Below are positions 1 through 7,031 of a DNA stretch of 21,230 nucleotides, in pieces. A model generated the notes under the pieces. That model was not told where the DNA came from. It did not search any database and was given only the letters and a program-made list of their open reading frames with translations. The stretch is from JAJZQD01 sp021847735 (GTDB lineage Bacteria > Bacillota > Thermincolia > Thermincolales > UBA2595): contig DAHVYW010000013.1 of assembly GCA_027324025.1 (NCBI GenBank), forward strand, positions 1-21,230, given 5' to 3'. Each line of letters starts with the position of its first letter. Position 1 is the stretch's first letter. The translations under genes were made by a program, and so were the position numbers.

Positions 1-12
1 TTGATAAACCTT

Positions 13-128
13 TCCGGTGACTATGGCGAGAGGGACCCACCCGTTCCCATCCCGAACACGGCAGTTAAGCCTCTCAGCGCTGATGGTACTTGGACCGAAG
101 GGTCCTGGAAGAGTAAGTCGTTGCCGGA
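13..128 (+). rRNA. rrf: 5S ribosomal RNA
   Basis: The sequence has the bacterial 5S pattern: a 5' strand starting TCCGGTGAC, the conserved CCCGTTCCCATCCCGAACACGG block in loop B/C, the central AGTTAAGC, and a 3' strand GTTGCCGGA that pairs with the 5' end. The length of about 116 bases is normal. It starts 12 bases into the contig, so the 23S and 16S genes that should lie upstream were probably lost to an assembly break in a repeated rRNA operon. The ends were placed by terminal-stem pairing and may be off by one or two bases. No tRNA genes follow it. Confidence 0.95.
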
Positions 129-136
129 TCTAATAT

Positions 137-173
137 GAAGAACCACTTGTGAGAGCAAGTGGTTCTTCTTTTT
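137..173 (+). terminator. rho-independent terminator of the rRNA operon
   Basis: A perfect 13-bp stem (137-149 with 156-168) has a 6-base loop and is followed directly by five T. It starts 9 bases after the 5S gene and would end the rRNA transcript. Confidence 0.93.
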
Positions 174-388
174 GTTGGGGAGCAGGCCGACCAATTGCCG
201 GTCCAAGTGCCATCAGCTGCCCAAGGGGTTGCGATGGTGCATAGCACGCCCACACCTCTGCGCATCTTCTCTACGCCTGACGGCTCCGAGAAGGTCGGTT
301 GGTTTGCTGGCGCAAACCTTCCAATTTAATGTGACCAAAATCACGCCAAAATGTATCACTTATTAATAGCTTTTACTTTCAGACGGGT
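174..388. other. gene-free segment after the rRNA operon
   Basis: No convincing gene is seen. Short open frames exist on both strands but lack ribosome binding sites and recognisable protein character. The segment holds the inverted 5S-like match at 199-217 and a small 7-bp hairpin at 301-318 (TGGC loop, no T-tract). It is G+C-rich up to about 320 and A+T-rich after that. Confidence 0.6.
199..217 (-). repeat. inverted partial copy of the 5S rRNA core
   Basis: The reverse complement of 199-217 matches 5S positions 79-97 at 18 of 19 bases, the single difference being T86 against C. The two lie about 100 bases apart in inverted orientation, too close and too long for easy chance. It may be the remnant of a rearranged 5S copy, or could base-pair with read-through 5S transcript. 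No longer homology to 5S is visible around it. Confidence 0.55.
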
Positions 389-394
389 TATAAT
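389..394 (+). promoter_or_regulatory. -10 box of a candidate promoter for the DUF1858 gene
   Basis: A perfect TATAAT lies 24 bases before the chosen start codon. No good -35 hexamer is visible 16-18 bases upstream, so this is a partial match only. Confidence 0.45.
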
Positions 395-417
395 ATTGTT
401 AAAGGCAGGTGTTAAAA

Positions 418-645
418 ATGAAAGCAATTCATGTTACTAAGGATATGACTATTGGAGAGATACGGGAATTGGACCCTGTAGCTAATGAAATAATGGACGG
501 GATATTTGGGCCGGGATGCTTTAGCTGCCCGAACTCAAAAACCAAAACCCTGGAGTTCGGGGCAACCATGCATGGCAAGGACTCGGATCAGGTTGTTGCT
601 TTACTTAACAGTAAGCTAAACGAAAAAGTGAACTCGTTCAGCTAA
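418..645 (+). CDS. DUF1858 redox-disulfide domain protein
   Basis: A 75-residue protein of the DUF1858 family, also described as the hybrid-cluster-protein-associated redox disulfide domain. It starts MKAIHVTKDMTIGEI, and the typical GxGCxxCP motif appears as GPGCFSCP with Cys34 and Cys37 forming the CxxC pair. The C-terminal part (LEFGATMHG...QVVALLNSKL) fits the family helix. A GTG nine bases upstream (409) is in frame, but ATG 418 is preferred because the AGG at 407-409 then sits 8 bases before the start. The family is found mainly in anaerobes and is presumed to do thiol-disulfide chemistry; the partner here is unknown. It is monocistronic, with its own -10 box and a downstream hairpin cluster, and faces the cytochrome gene. 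Confidence 0.88.
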   Translation: MKAIHVTKDMTIGEIRELDPVANEIMDGIFGPGCFSCPNSKTKTLEFGATMHGKDSDQVVALLNSKLNEKVNSFS

Positions 646-660
646 AGCTGAACATCGAAA

Positions 661-772
661 CTTCAGTGGGGGACTCTACCCCCACTGAAGCAGAAAAGTG
701 GAAACTCCACCTAATAGAAGGTGGAGTCTTGGAATTGAGATAAAAAAGCGAAACCACCGGCTAAGGTGGTTT
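661..772. other. cluster of three tandem stem-loops between convergent genes
   Basis: Three hairpins follow one another: 661-690 (12-bp perfect stem, 6-base loop), 704-727 (8-bp stem, 8-base loop) and 751-772 (8-bp stem, 6-base loop). The last is followed by AATGTTTTATTT, a weak T-tract on the plus strand. They lie between the ends of two convergent genes and may act as terminators. The first two lack a T-tract on either strand, so simple termination does not fully explain them. Confidence 0.6.
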
Positions 773-799
773 AATGTTTTATTTAGGTCTCGAGGGGGC

Positions 800-2032
800 C
801 TATTTTTTATGGCAGTTTTGGCATATACCGCTGTTGTCCATGCGTTTTAAGGCGGTGGTGGAATCGTCATATAAACCGTTTTGGTTTTTATCATAGGCCG
901 AATATATGGCCCCTGTTACGGTGGTGCCATGGGGATAGTGGCAGCTAAGGCAGAATATGACTTTGTCTTTGAGTAGTGGAACCGGCTGGCTTGGAACAGC
1001 CGCCCCGCCGTTCCATGTTGTAACATCCGTAATTTTGGCAGTATGTGTATACACGTATTGATTGGTATACGGGTCCATCTGAGGGGGGGCTTCAGGGAAT
1101 GCAGGGTCATACCGGACAAGGTGGCGGGCGCTGTCAGGGGCTCCGTAGAAACGACTATGGCAAGTATTACACATAGCACTGTCAAAGGTTTCGTAGTAGG
1201 CGGTTTCCCTGGCAAGCCCTGTGGGATTGTATACCCAGGCGGCGATGGTTTCCGCCGAACCTTCCAGCAAACGGTAGTTATTAGAATTAGCATGGGGTTT
1301 ATGGCATTGTTCCAAGCAGTTAAACTCCTGGCCGGGTAATCGGATAGTAGGACTGGTATACCCGGGAGTCGGGCCTAATCCATACATGTGGGAGGAGGTG
1401 GCATCTGCACCCCAGGGTGTAGTGGGGCCGGCGGCGATAGGCCCTCCCAGGGACTTAACCACACTTCCGTCTTTTAAGCGCGTTGTACCATCCCAGACAC
1501 TGTACCTGCTGCCGGGGGCCCCGGGCCCGTGGCATATTTTACATAATTCGGTGTTGTTAACACCCCTAATAAGTTTTTGCCCGTCTGCAGCGTGAGTCAC
1601 GTGGCAATAGCCACAGAGTCCCGTGTTAGCGCTAAAATCGGAATGGGCGTTTTTTAACGGTGGGTAAACCGGAATAGTAACATAATTGTCTGTCGAGCTG
1701 TTGGTTCTATCAGTGACAGTATAAGCCTGTTTTCTTATTTCAAAATAAATATTGGCGTAATAAGGAACAATCACGTCTGAAGCAATACTAATCTGCTGAC
1801 CGTCAATTTGCAGTGGTGCAGGAATGGTAATTTCGGTCCAGGTGCGGCCGTCCCAAGTGCGGTAAAGCTTGTCGCCGGTAGCGAACTGCCAGGACAGAGT
1901 TATTTGGGAAGTGCCGGTACCGTTATCGTTATTGTACATCACATCTACAGGTCGTCTAGCGGCCAGGGCAGAAAAGTTTAAAGTAATAATAAGAATAAAA
2001 GAAATGGTAAAAATCCACCAAAACCTTCTCAT
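800..2032 (-). CDS. secreted multiheme c-type cytochrome, doubled CXXCH type
   Basis: A 410-residue exported protein. Residues 1-25 form a signal peptide (two Arg, a long hydrophobic stretch, then ALAA), and about 27-125 are a beta-rich region without haem motifs. Five canonical CxxCH sites start at Cys140, Cys164, Cys288, Cys361 and Cys404; a sixth is CxxxCH (CLEQCH, Cys239). They fall into three pairs, and the first site of each pair is followed by a His three residues on (CHVTH, CHKPH, CHYPH), as in the doubled CXXCH family. Residues 381-389 (DKNQNGLYD) resemble a calcium-binding loop. A run of six G (minus strand) lies 6 bases before the ATG. The protein probably moves electrons outside the membrane. 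It is divergent from the NHL gene; the acceptor is unknown. Confidence 0.93.
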   Translation of the reverse strand: MRRFWWIFTISFILIITLNFSALAARRPVDVMYNNDNGTGTSQITLSWQFATGDKLYRTWDGRTWTEITIPAPLQIDGQQISIASDVIVPYYANIYFEIRKQAYTVTDRTNSSTDNYVTIPVYPPLKNAHSDFSANTGLCGYCHVTHAADGQKLIRGVNNTELCKICHGPGAPGSRYSVWDGTTRLKDGSVVKSLGGPIAAGPTTPWGADATSSHMYGLGPTPGYTSPTIRLPGQEFNCLEQCHKPHANSNNYRLLEGSAETIAAWVYNPTGLARETAYYETFDSAMCNTCHSRFYGAPDSARHLVRYDPAFPEAPPQMDPYTNQYVYTHTAKITDVTTWNGGAAVPSQPVPLLKDKVIFCLSCHYPHGTTVTGAIYSAYDKNQNGLYDDSTTALKRMDNSGICQNCHKK

Positions 2033-2182
2033 GTAAATCCCCCCATTTGAGGAAAATATGAACCTCTTATATATTTCGTGGCAAAAAAAGGTTTTCCTCT
2101 TATAAAATATCGAAAAAAGTTTAGAAATTCTTAAGGAATTATAAAAAGGAATAATTGATTAATACGTAGAAGAGTAGTAGCG
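2033..2182. promoter_or_regulatory. shared upstream region of the cytochrome and NHL genes
   Basis: This 150-base A+T-rich gap must hold the starts of both divergent transcripts. It contains an 8-bp inverted repeat, GAGGAAAA at 2049-2056 and TTTTCCTC at 2092-2099, centred near 2074; it could be an operator or a leader stem for the cytochrome mRNA. No sigma-A promoter with two good hexamers could be fixed on either strand. Confidence 0.45.
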
Positions 2183-3175
2183 GTGATAAAAGTGGCAAAA
2201 ATCGGGTGGAAGCTACAAAAAAACTATGTAACTATTACTTTATTGATTTTGATATCGGTAGCCATAGTCTTTATGGTTTCTCTTTATTATTCAAGAAGTC
2301 GGGCGGGTGTAATAAAACCGTTAAATAATGTCTGGTTTAATCCTCCTTCTTTTCTTTTTAGCATATACGGGGAAAAAGAGGGTATGCTGCAGGACCCCCT
2401 TTCCGTTGCGGCGGCCCCGGACGGCAAAATATTTGTAGCTGATGTTGGTGCAAAAGACATTAAGGTATTTGACGACAAAGGAAAATACCTCTTCAAGTTT
2501 TTTAAACTGGGGAACAGCGGTAAACTTTTATCTCCCCTTGGGCTAGCTATAAGCGGCGGGACTGTTTACGTGACAGATTCCACTCACAATCAGATTTATC
2601 AGTTTGACCTGGAAGGAAATTTTAAAGGGGCATTCATTTCCCAGAATACCAAAAAGAAATTAATAGCCTTTACTCCTGTCGGAATTGAAGTTACTCCTAG
2701 TAATATTTACTTTACAGATATTCTGTTTCATAGGGTAGTTGAAACGGATTTTTCCGGCAACCTAATCAAGACAATTGGCAGTCCGGGGAACAAGGAAGGC
2801 CAGCTTGCTTACCCTGATGATATTGCAGTCTCCCCCAACGGCAAAATCTATGTAAGTGACGCTAACAACTTCAGGGTACAGGTCTCCGAAGACGGCCAAC
2901 AGTTTAAAATTTTCGGGAGCAATAATTCGGAAACGTCCGTAGTGGGATCGCTGGTCAGAGGGATTGCGGTGGATAATAACAACTATGTCTGGATATCTGA
3001 TGCCCTGGACCATAAAATTATTATAGTTAACAAAAACGGGGAGTTGGTTTATTTAATAGGCCAGACGGAATCTGTTCAGGAGAATTTATCTTACCCGGAA
3101 GGCATCAACGTTAGTAATAACCGTGTATACATTGCCGACAGAGGAAATCATAGGATACAGGTATACCGGCGGTAA
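2183..3175 (+). CDS. membrane-anchored NHL-repeat beta-propeller protein
   Basis: A 330-residue protein with one N-terminal membrane segment (about residues 16-36, TITLLILISVAIVFMVSLYY) and a large outer domain. The outer part holds about six NHL repeats of 40-45 residues, each with a PxGIAV-type strand, a (V/I)YVxD strand and an hxhF turn; examples are PLSVAAAPDGKIFVADVG, PLGLAIS...VYVTDS and PEGINVS...VYIADRG. Six blades suggest a closed propeller. Such domains mostly bind proteins or ligands, and a catalytic role cannot be read from the sequence. The start is GTG with only a weak ribosome binding site; GTG 2192 is an alternative. It is divergent from the cytochrome gene, so a scaffold or partner role in extracellular electron transfer is possible but inferred. 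Confidence 0.88.
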   Translation: MIKVAKIGWKLQKNYVTITLLILISVAIVFMVSLYYSRSRAGVIKPLNNVWFNPPSFLFSIYGEKEGMLQDPLSVAAAPDGKIFVADVGAKDIKVFDDKGKYLFKFFKLGNSGKLLSPLGLAISGGTVYVTDSTHNQIYQFDLEGNFKGAFISQNTKKKLIAFTPVGIEVTPSNIYFTDILFHRVVETDFSGNLIKTIGSPGNKEGQLAYPDDIAVSPNGKIYVSDANNFRVQVSEDGQQFKIFGSNNSETSVVGSLVRGIAVDNNNYVWISDALDHKIIIVNKNGELVYLIGQTESVQENLSYPEGINVSNNRVYIADRGNHRIQVYRR

Positions 3176-3201
3176 CACACTTTTGTAAGTAGATAGTCCC
3201 G

Positions 3202-3276
3202 CGGAAGCCGAAACGGCTATCCGTAGGAAAGACGAAAGGAGAGTTTTGGCGCTCTCCTTTTTTGTATAGCCGTTTC
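3202..3276 (+). other. structured RNA after the NHL gene with alternative pairings
   Basis: Two exclusive folds are visible. A local hairpin at 3202-3223 has a 9-bp stem with one bulged A and an AAA loop. Its 3' half (3210-3220, GAAACGGCTAT) is also a perfect 11-base complement of 3266-3276 (ATAGCCGTTTC), which lies beyond the terminator hairpin at 3235-3260. Pairing of the distal arm would enclose the terminator. No known riboswitch consensus was recognised. Confidence 0.5.
3235..3263 (+). terminator. terminator of the NHL gene
   Basis: A 9-bp stem (AAAGGAGAG with CTCTCCTTT) with an 8-base loop runs into six T at 3258-3263. It lies 60 bases after the NHL stop codon. Confidence 0.85.
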
Positions 3277-3289
3277 AAACGTCTGAAAA

Positions 3290-3317
3290 GAAAAAACCCT
3301 TTGTTTACAAAGGGTTT
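3290..3317 (-). terminator. terminator of the lytic transglycosylase gene
   Basis: A perfect 10-bp stem (3294-3303 with 3308-3317) with a TTTA/TAAA loop. Read on the minus strand it is followed by a T-rich tract, and it starts 22 bases past the stop codon of the minus-strand gene. Confidence 0.85.
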
Positions 3318-3338
3318 CCTTATATATTGCAAAGGCTT

Positions 3339-3860
3339 TTAGGCTAAATAATCAACATTTAACTCGCGCATAATCTTTTTGACATAATTCTGAGTCTCTT
3401 TGAAGGGTGGAATGCCCCCATATCTTTGGACATTTCCCGGTCCGGCATTATATGCCGCCAGTGCAAGTTTGGTATTTCCGTCGAAACGGTCAAGCATCTG
3501 CCTAAGATACTTGGCGCCCCCCTCAATATTTTGCGCGGGGTCAAAGGCGTTTTCCACACCGAGAGACTTAGCGGTACCGGGCATCAGCTGCATCAGACCC
3601 TGGGCTCCTGCCGATGAGCGGGCAAACGGGTCGAAGTTAGACTCGACTTTAATAACCGCATTAAGCAAACTGGGATCAAGGTCATAGCGTTTAGCCGCTT
3701 GTTTGACCATTGAATAAAAATCCCCGGATAAACCTGTCAGATCGCCATATCCGGTTTTTCCGGACCTTTTAACCGGTTGGGTAAAGGGACTCCAGTTCTG
3801 TATTTGGTTGCGGGCTTCCGAAAATTTCATCAGAAAAAACATTTCCAGTAAATCCCACAC
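3339..3860 (-). CDS. lytic transglycosylase, SLT domain
   Basis: About 173 residues. The C-terminal two thirds are a Slt70-type lysozyme-like domain that cleaves peptidoglycan glycan strands. The catalytic Glu is Glu73 in IKVESNFDP, followed by GLMQLMP (88-94) and AYNAGPGNV (136-144), the usual family signatures. The open frame extends to a GTG at 3884, but the strong AGGAGG (3877-3872 on the minus strand) lies inside it. GTG 3860, 11 bases after that site, is therefore the better start; ATG 3842 is also possible. No classic signal peptide is seen. The short amphipathic N-terminus resembles stand-alone transglycosylases of the Bacillus YjbJ type, so the export route is unclear. The gene appears to be monocistronic. 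Confidence 0.9.
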   Translation of the reverse strand: MWDLLEMFFLMKFSEARNQIQNWSPFTQPVKRSGKTGYGDLTGLSGDFYSMVKQAAKRYDLDPSLLNAVIKVESNFDPFARSSAGAQGLMQLMPGTAKSLGVENAFDPAQNIEGGAKYLRQMLDRFDGNTKLALAAYNAGPGNVQRYGGIPPFKETQNYVKKIMRELNVDYLA

Positions 3861-3945
3861 AGCAACAGTTACCTCCTTTCCCACCTACATTCCATAATAA
3901 TCCTTTTGATAAAATTTGTAAAGAACCTATGGGCCTTAAGCTACA

Positions 3946-3976
3946 TAGACTAATATATGGTGAAATTGTTTATAAT
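3946..3976 (+). promoter_or_regulatory. candidate promoter of gin
   Basis: TATAAT at 3971-3976 is a perfect -10 box. The best -35 is TAGACT (3946-3951, 4 of 6) with a long 19-base spacer. In B. subtilis csfB is read by sporulation sigma factors, but no sigma-F or sigma-G consensus was recognised here. Confidence 0.35.
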
Positions 3977-4037
3977 ATGAGGCGTGGCCTTAGAAGTGTT
4001 GTTGGGATGCCATTTCACGGGTGAGGGAGGTATTGGT

Positions 4038-4220
4038 GTGAACGAAAAACCTGCTATGTGTTATTTCTGTGGAAGAAATATAGCAGCCGGGGCAGAACGG
4101 TTGGTGTTATTGAAACACCTGATGTGTTCCTACTGTGAAAAACAACTCGTAAATATCTCGGCAAATGATGACCTATATATGGTTTTTAAAGAGAAAATTA
4201 AAAAGATTTGGTTCAAATAA
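4038..4220 (+). CDS. csfB: Gin, anti-sigma-G factor (CsfB family)
   Basis: A 60-residue protein starting MNEKPAMCYFCGRNI, with two CxxC knuckles (Cys8/Cys11 and Cys29/Cys32, CSYCE) that bind zinc, followed by a charged tail ending in KIKKIW. This matches the Gin/CsfB family, which binds and inhibits sigma-G (and sigma-E) during spore formation. The open frame reaches back to 3984, but GTG 4038 is chosen because GGGAGG (4025-4030) lies 7 bases before it. It sits in the same slot as csfB in B. subtilis, before the decarboxylase and tmk; xpaC and yaaN, which lie between them in Bacillus, are absent. A terminator follows immediately, so it is transcribed alone. Confidence 0.9.
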   Translation: MNEKPAMCYFCGRNIAAGAERLVLLKHLMCSYCEKQLVNISANDDLYMVFKEKIKKIWFK

Positions 4221-4245
4221 TCAGAGCGCTGCCCTGATTTTTTTG
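4219..4245 (+). terminator. terminator of gin
   Basis: A 6-bp stem AATCAG/CTGATT starts at the stop codon itself and runs into seven T. The stem is short but the T-tract is strong. Confidence 0.75.
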
Positions 4246-4301
4246 TTTTATAACTGATTTGGTGTTTCTGGCAAAGTTGTGGTAGACTTAAAAAAATAGG
4301 C

Positions 4302-4369
4302 AAAAAGCCGCCCGGGAAAAGGAATTTATCGCAAAGAAGGCGAATTTAACAGGGTGAAAGGGGCTTTTT
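4302..4369 (+). promoter_or_regulatory. inverted repeat in the leader of the decarboxylase gene
   Basis: AAAAAGCC (4302-4309) is a perfect complement of GGCTTTTT (4362-4369). The second arm fills the gap between the ribosome binding site (GAAAGGGG, 4356-4363) and the ATG at 4371, so folding could hide the start site. No known regulator was recognised. Confidence 0.35.
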
Positions 4370-4370
4370 C

Positions 4371-5858
4371 ATGGTAAGGTCGGGTAAAACGCCTTTGCTA
4401 AATGCTTTAGCCAGGCATCGCAGACTTAAAACAATTCCCTTCCATATGCCTGGGCATAAAAAGGGAAAGGGAATCCAACCCCGGTTTGCCCGTTTAATGA
4501 AAACCGATCCGTTTTCTTTAGACATGACAGAGGTCCCCGGTTTGGATGACCTCCACAACCCCGGCGGACCAATAGAAGAGGCCCAAAGTCGCGCCGCCCA
4601 GCTATTTGGGGCGGACCGCACCTTTTTTTTGATTAACGGCACCACCGTTGGTATTCATGCCGCAATACTGGCGGTATGCAAACAAGGTGATGAAATACTC
4701 CTGCCAAGGGATATACACCGGTCGGTAATTGGGGCATGCATCTTGGCCGGCGCCAGGCCAAGGTATCTTCCCGCAAGACTCAACCGTGATTTTTTCATTC
4801 CACTTCCTCCAAAAGTTGAAGAAGTTGCCCTGGGCCTTCAAAAATATCCTGCCAAGGCTGTTTTCCAGGTGTACCCTTCATATTACGGGCTGGCCGGCGA
4901 TTTAGCCGGGGTCACGCGGGTAGCGCATAACCTGAAAATACCGGTAATTGTCGATGAAGCCCACGGTGCTCACTTTAAGTTTAGCGACCGGTTACCCGCT
5001 CCGGCCCTGCATTTGGGGGCAGATATTTGTATTCAGAGTACCCATAAAACTCTTGGGGCCCTAACCCAAGCGTCAATGCTCCATGTCAGGGGCAGGTTGG
5101 TTGATAGAGGTGAGGTTGCCAGGCAGCTGGGTATTCTACAAACCACCAGTCCTTCTTATCTTTTAATGGCCTCCCTTGATTCGGCGACCGGCCACATGGA
5201 GTTTTCAGGGAAGTCACTCGTGGATGAAACAGTCGGACTTGCCAACCGGGTAAGAGAAGAAATCAACAGCCTTCCCGGAATTAGATGTCTCGGGACAGAA
5301 GGCTCAGGTGATAACGGGGTTTTTGCCACAGACCCCACGAAAATGTATATTTCAGTGCGGGGTACAGGTTTAACGGGTTACCAGGCTGCGGACAGGCTGC
5401 TTAAAAGATACGGCATTCAGGTTGAATTAGGTGATAGGTTCAACATTCTCTGCATGTTTTCCATCGGAAACACATCTGAGGACGCCGGCAAGCTGGCAGC
5501 CGCTTTGCGGGAAATGGCTGCGGTGAAGCCCCGTTCAAAGGCTGCGGAAACCCTTTTGGATTTCGATACACTGCCTGTCCCCAGGCAAATCCTGACTCCC
5601 AGGGAAGCATGGTTTGCCCGCAAGAGAAAAGTGTTGCTGGATGATGCCATAGGAGAAGTAGCCGGAGAAATGGTAGCGCCTTACCCCCCAGGGATTCCGG
5701 TACTTTGTCCCGGCGAAAAAGTTACTCACGATATAGTTGAATTAATCCGCAGGTTTAAAGCTGAGTCATGCCTGTTTCATGGTCCGGCGGACCGCACCCT
5801 AAGCAAGCTCACTGTTGTGGACTCTGTACCTGCTTTTGGTGACCCGCGGTCCGGATAA
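4371..5858 (+). CDS. Orn/Lys/Arg decarboxylase family PLP enzyme (YaaO-like)
   Basis: A 495-residue aspartate-aminotransferase-fold (fold type I) enzyme. Early signature MPGHKKGKG (26-34); PLP-region residues Asp195, Glu196 and His198 in VDEAHGAHF; Lys226 in STHKTLGA, which forms the Schiff base with pyridoxal phosphate. After about residue 390 comes the small Orn/Lys/Arg decarboxylase C-terminal domain (LTPREAW...GEMVAPYPPGIPVLCPGE). The enzyme removes CO2 from a basic amino acid to give a polyamine precursor; which amino acid cannot be told from the sequence. GAAAGGGG lies 7-8 bases before the ATG. It occupies the yaaO slot and ends 66 bases before tmk. It lacks the N-terminal wing domain of the large E. 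coli-type decarboxylases, as expected for the Gram-positive type. Confidence 0.92.
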   Translation: MVRSGKTPLLNALARHRRLKTIPFHMPGHKKGKGIQPRFARLMKTDPFSLDMTEVPGLDDLHNPGGPIEEAQSRAAQLFGADRTFFLINGTTVGIHAAILAVCKQGDEILLPRDIHRSVIGACILAGARPRYLPARLNRDFFIPLPPKVEEVALGLQKYPAKAVFQVYPSYYGLAGDLAGVTRVAHNLKIPVIVDEAHGAHFKFSDRLPAPALHLGADICIQSTHKTLGALTQASMLHVRGRLVDRGEVARQLGILQTTSPSYLLMASLDSATGHMEFSGKSLVDETVGLANRVREEINSLPGIRCLGTEGSGDNGVFATDPTKMYISVRGTGLTGYQAADRLLKRYGIQVELGDRFNILCMFSIGNTSEDAGKLAAALREMAAVKPRSKAAETLLDFDTLPVPRQILTPREAWFARKRKVLLDDAIGEVAGEMVAPYPPGIPVLCPGEKVTHDIVELIRRFKAESCLFHGPADRTLSKLTVVDSVPAFGDPRSG

Positions 5859-5924
5859 AAAGGTTAAGCCTCCTCTTAATCTTTAGAGCCAAAAAACTAT
5901 AAAGTCATGAGCCAGGGAGGACTA

Positions 5925-6566
5925 ATGAAAGGAAAGTTTATTACATTCGAAGGGCCGGACGGGGCCGGGAAAACAACCCAAATGAAAATGCTCGGGGAAC
6001 GGTTAGAAGCTATGGGGAAAAAGGTTGTATATTCCCGGGAACCGGGTGGAACAAGAATTAGTGAAGAGATTAGAAAGGTCCTGCTTAACCCGTCCAACAT
6101 AGAAATGGTTGACAGAACAGAAGCCTTATTGTACGCTGCGGCGAGGGCCCAGCATGTGGAGGAACTAATAAGGCCGGCCCTTGAAGATAGTAAGTTCGTG
6201 CTTTGTGACCGGTTCACCGATTCAACTGTTGCGTATCAGGGTTTCGGCCGGGGAATTGACATGGATTTACTGAACAAACTTAACAGCATGGCAACTGCCG
6301 GCATTGTGCCGGACCTGACAATTATTCTTGACATCGACCCGGCCCTTGGTATCAGACGGATAAGTGAAAAAAGAGTAACCGATTCCGGGATGGAAAAAGA
6401 CCGCATCGAACTCGAGCACATCAACTTCCATAAAAAAGTAAGGGACGGATTTCTCCATTTGGCAGTGGCAAATCCCGGTCGCTGCAAATTAGTAGATGCT
6501 AAACAAGAAATGGAAGCCCTGGCCAACGAAATATACCTGCTGGTAAAAGAGGTGTTGGATAAGTGA
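5925..6566 (+). CDS. tmk: thymidylate kinase
   Basis: A 213-residue enzyme that phosphorylates dTMP to dTDP in the cytoplasm. The P-loop is GPDGAGKTT (10-18). REPGGT (39-43 region) and DRFTDST (95-101) are the nucleotide-binding signatures, and the LID region carries RISEKRVTDSG. ATG 5907 is in frame but has no ribosome binding site; ATG 5925 follows GGGAGG (5915-5920) by 4 bases and gives the usual MKGKFITFEG start. The stop overlaps the GTG of yaaR by 4 bases, which indicates coupled translation. In B. subtilis yaaQ follows tmk; it is missing here. Confidence 0.96.
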   Translation: MKGKFITFEGPDGAGKTTQMKMLGERLEAMGKKVVYSREPGGTRISEEIRKVLLNPSNIEMVDRTEALLYAAARAQHVEELIRPALEDSKFVLCDRFTDSTVAYQGFGRGIDMDLLNKLNSMATAGIVPDLTIILDIDPALGIRRISEKRVTDSGMEKDRIELEHINFHKKVRDGFLHLAVANPGRCKLVDAKQEMEALANEIYLLVKEVLDK

Positions 6567-7015
6567 AAATACGCAACGTTTCTAAGGACAATATGGCCGG
6601 CTTGGGAATTTCGGACCGGGAAGGTAAACCATTGGTGGACCAAGTGCAGCTGCCCTTCGGCGACCAGTTGTATAAAGTTCAGCGGGATATGGTTCAACAA
6701 AAATTGGAGAGTCTTTTTGCGGACATTGAAAAACAAGGCCGGTCATTGGGAGAGTCGCTCAATTTAAAAGATTTAAAGAAGTACAAAGACCTGATTCAAA
6801 AATTTCTGGACTATGCAGTCAATAAAATGTATCATTTAAAAGAACAGCCCGGTTGGGACCGCAAAGGGAGGTATAAAATATATACCACCATTGAAACGGT
6901 CAATAAAGAACTGGAAGACCTCACCGGTATGCTCATGTCAGACCAAAAGGACCAGATCTCCATTCTGGCCAAAGTAGACGAGATACGCGGTTTGCTCGTA
7001 GATATATTTTCTTAA
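6563..7015 (+). CDS. yaaR: YaaR family protein (DUF327)
   Basis: A 150-residue, mostly helical, charged soluble protein of the DUF327/YaaR family, whose function is not known. Visible markers are the GLGISDREGKPLVDQV stretch, a long acidic-basic helix around 30-80 and the family segment KMYHLKEQPGWDRKGRYKIYTTI (about 91-113). The GTG start overlaps the tmk stop (GTGA), so translation is probably coupled. It sits between tmk and holB as in Bacillus, and its persistent link with these genes suggests a housekeeping role. There is no signal peptide or membrane segment. Confidence 0.9.
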   Translation: MKIRNVSKDNMAGLGISDREGKPLVDQVQLPFGDQLYKVQRDMVQQKLESLFADIEKQGRSLGESLNLKDLKKYKDLIQKFLDYAVNKMYHLKEQPGWDRKGRYKIYTTIETVNKELEDLTGMLMSDQKDQISILAKVDEIRGLLVDIFS

Positions 7016-7031
7016 CAGAGGGATAATAAAA

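Noticed and set aside
172..366. Small plus-strand frame after the 5S gene
   Set aside because: It begins in the terminator T-tract, has no ribosome site, and its product is Arg/Cys-rich without family character.
3180..3245. Possible c-di-GMP or cobalamin riboswitch after the NHL gene
   Set aside because: Only fragments resemble these consensus sequences, the order is wrong, and no same-strand gene follows closely.
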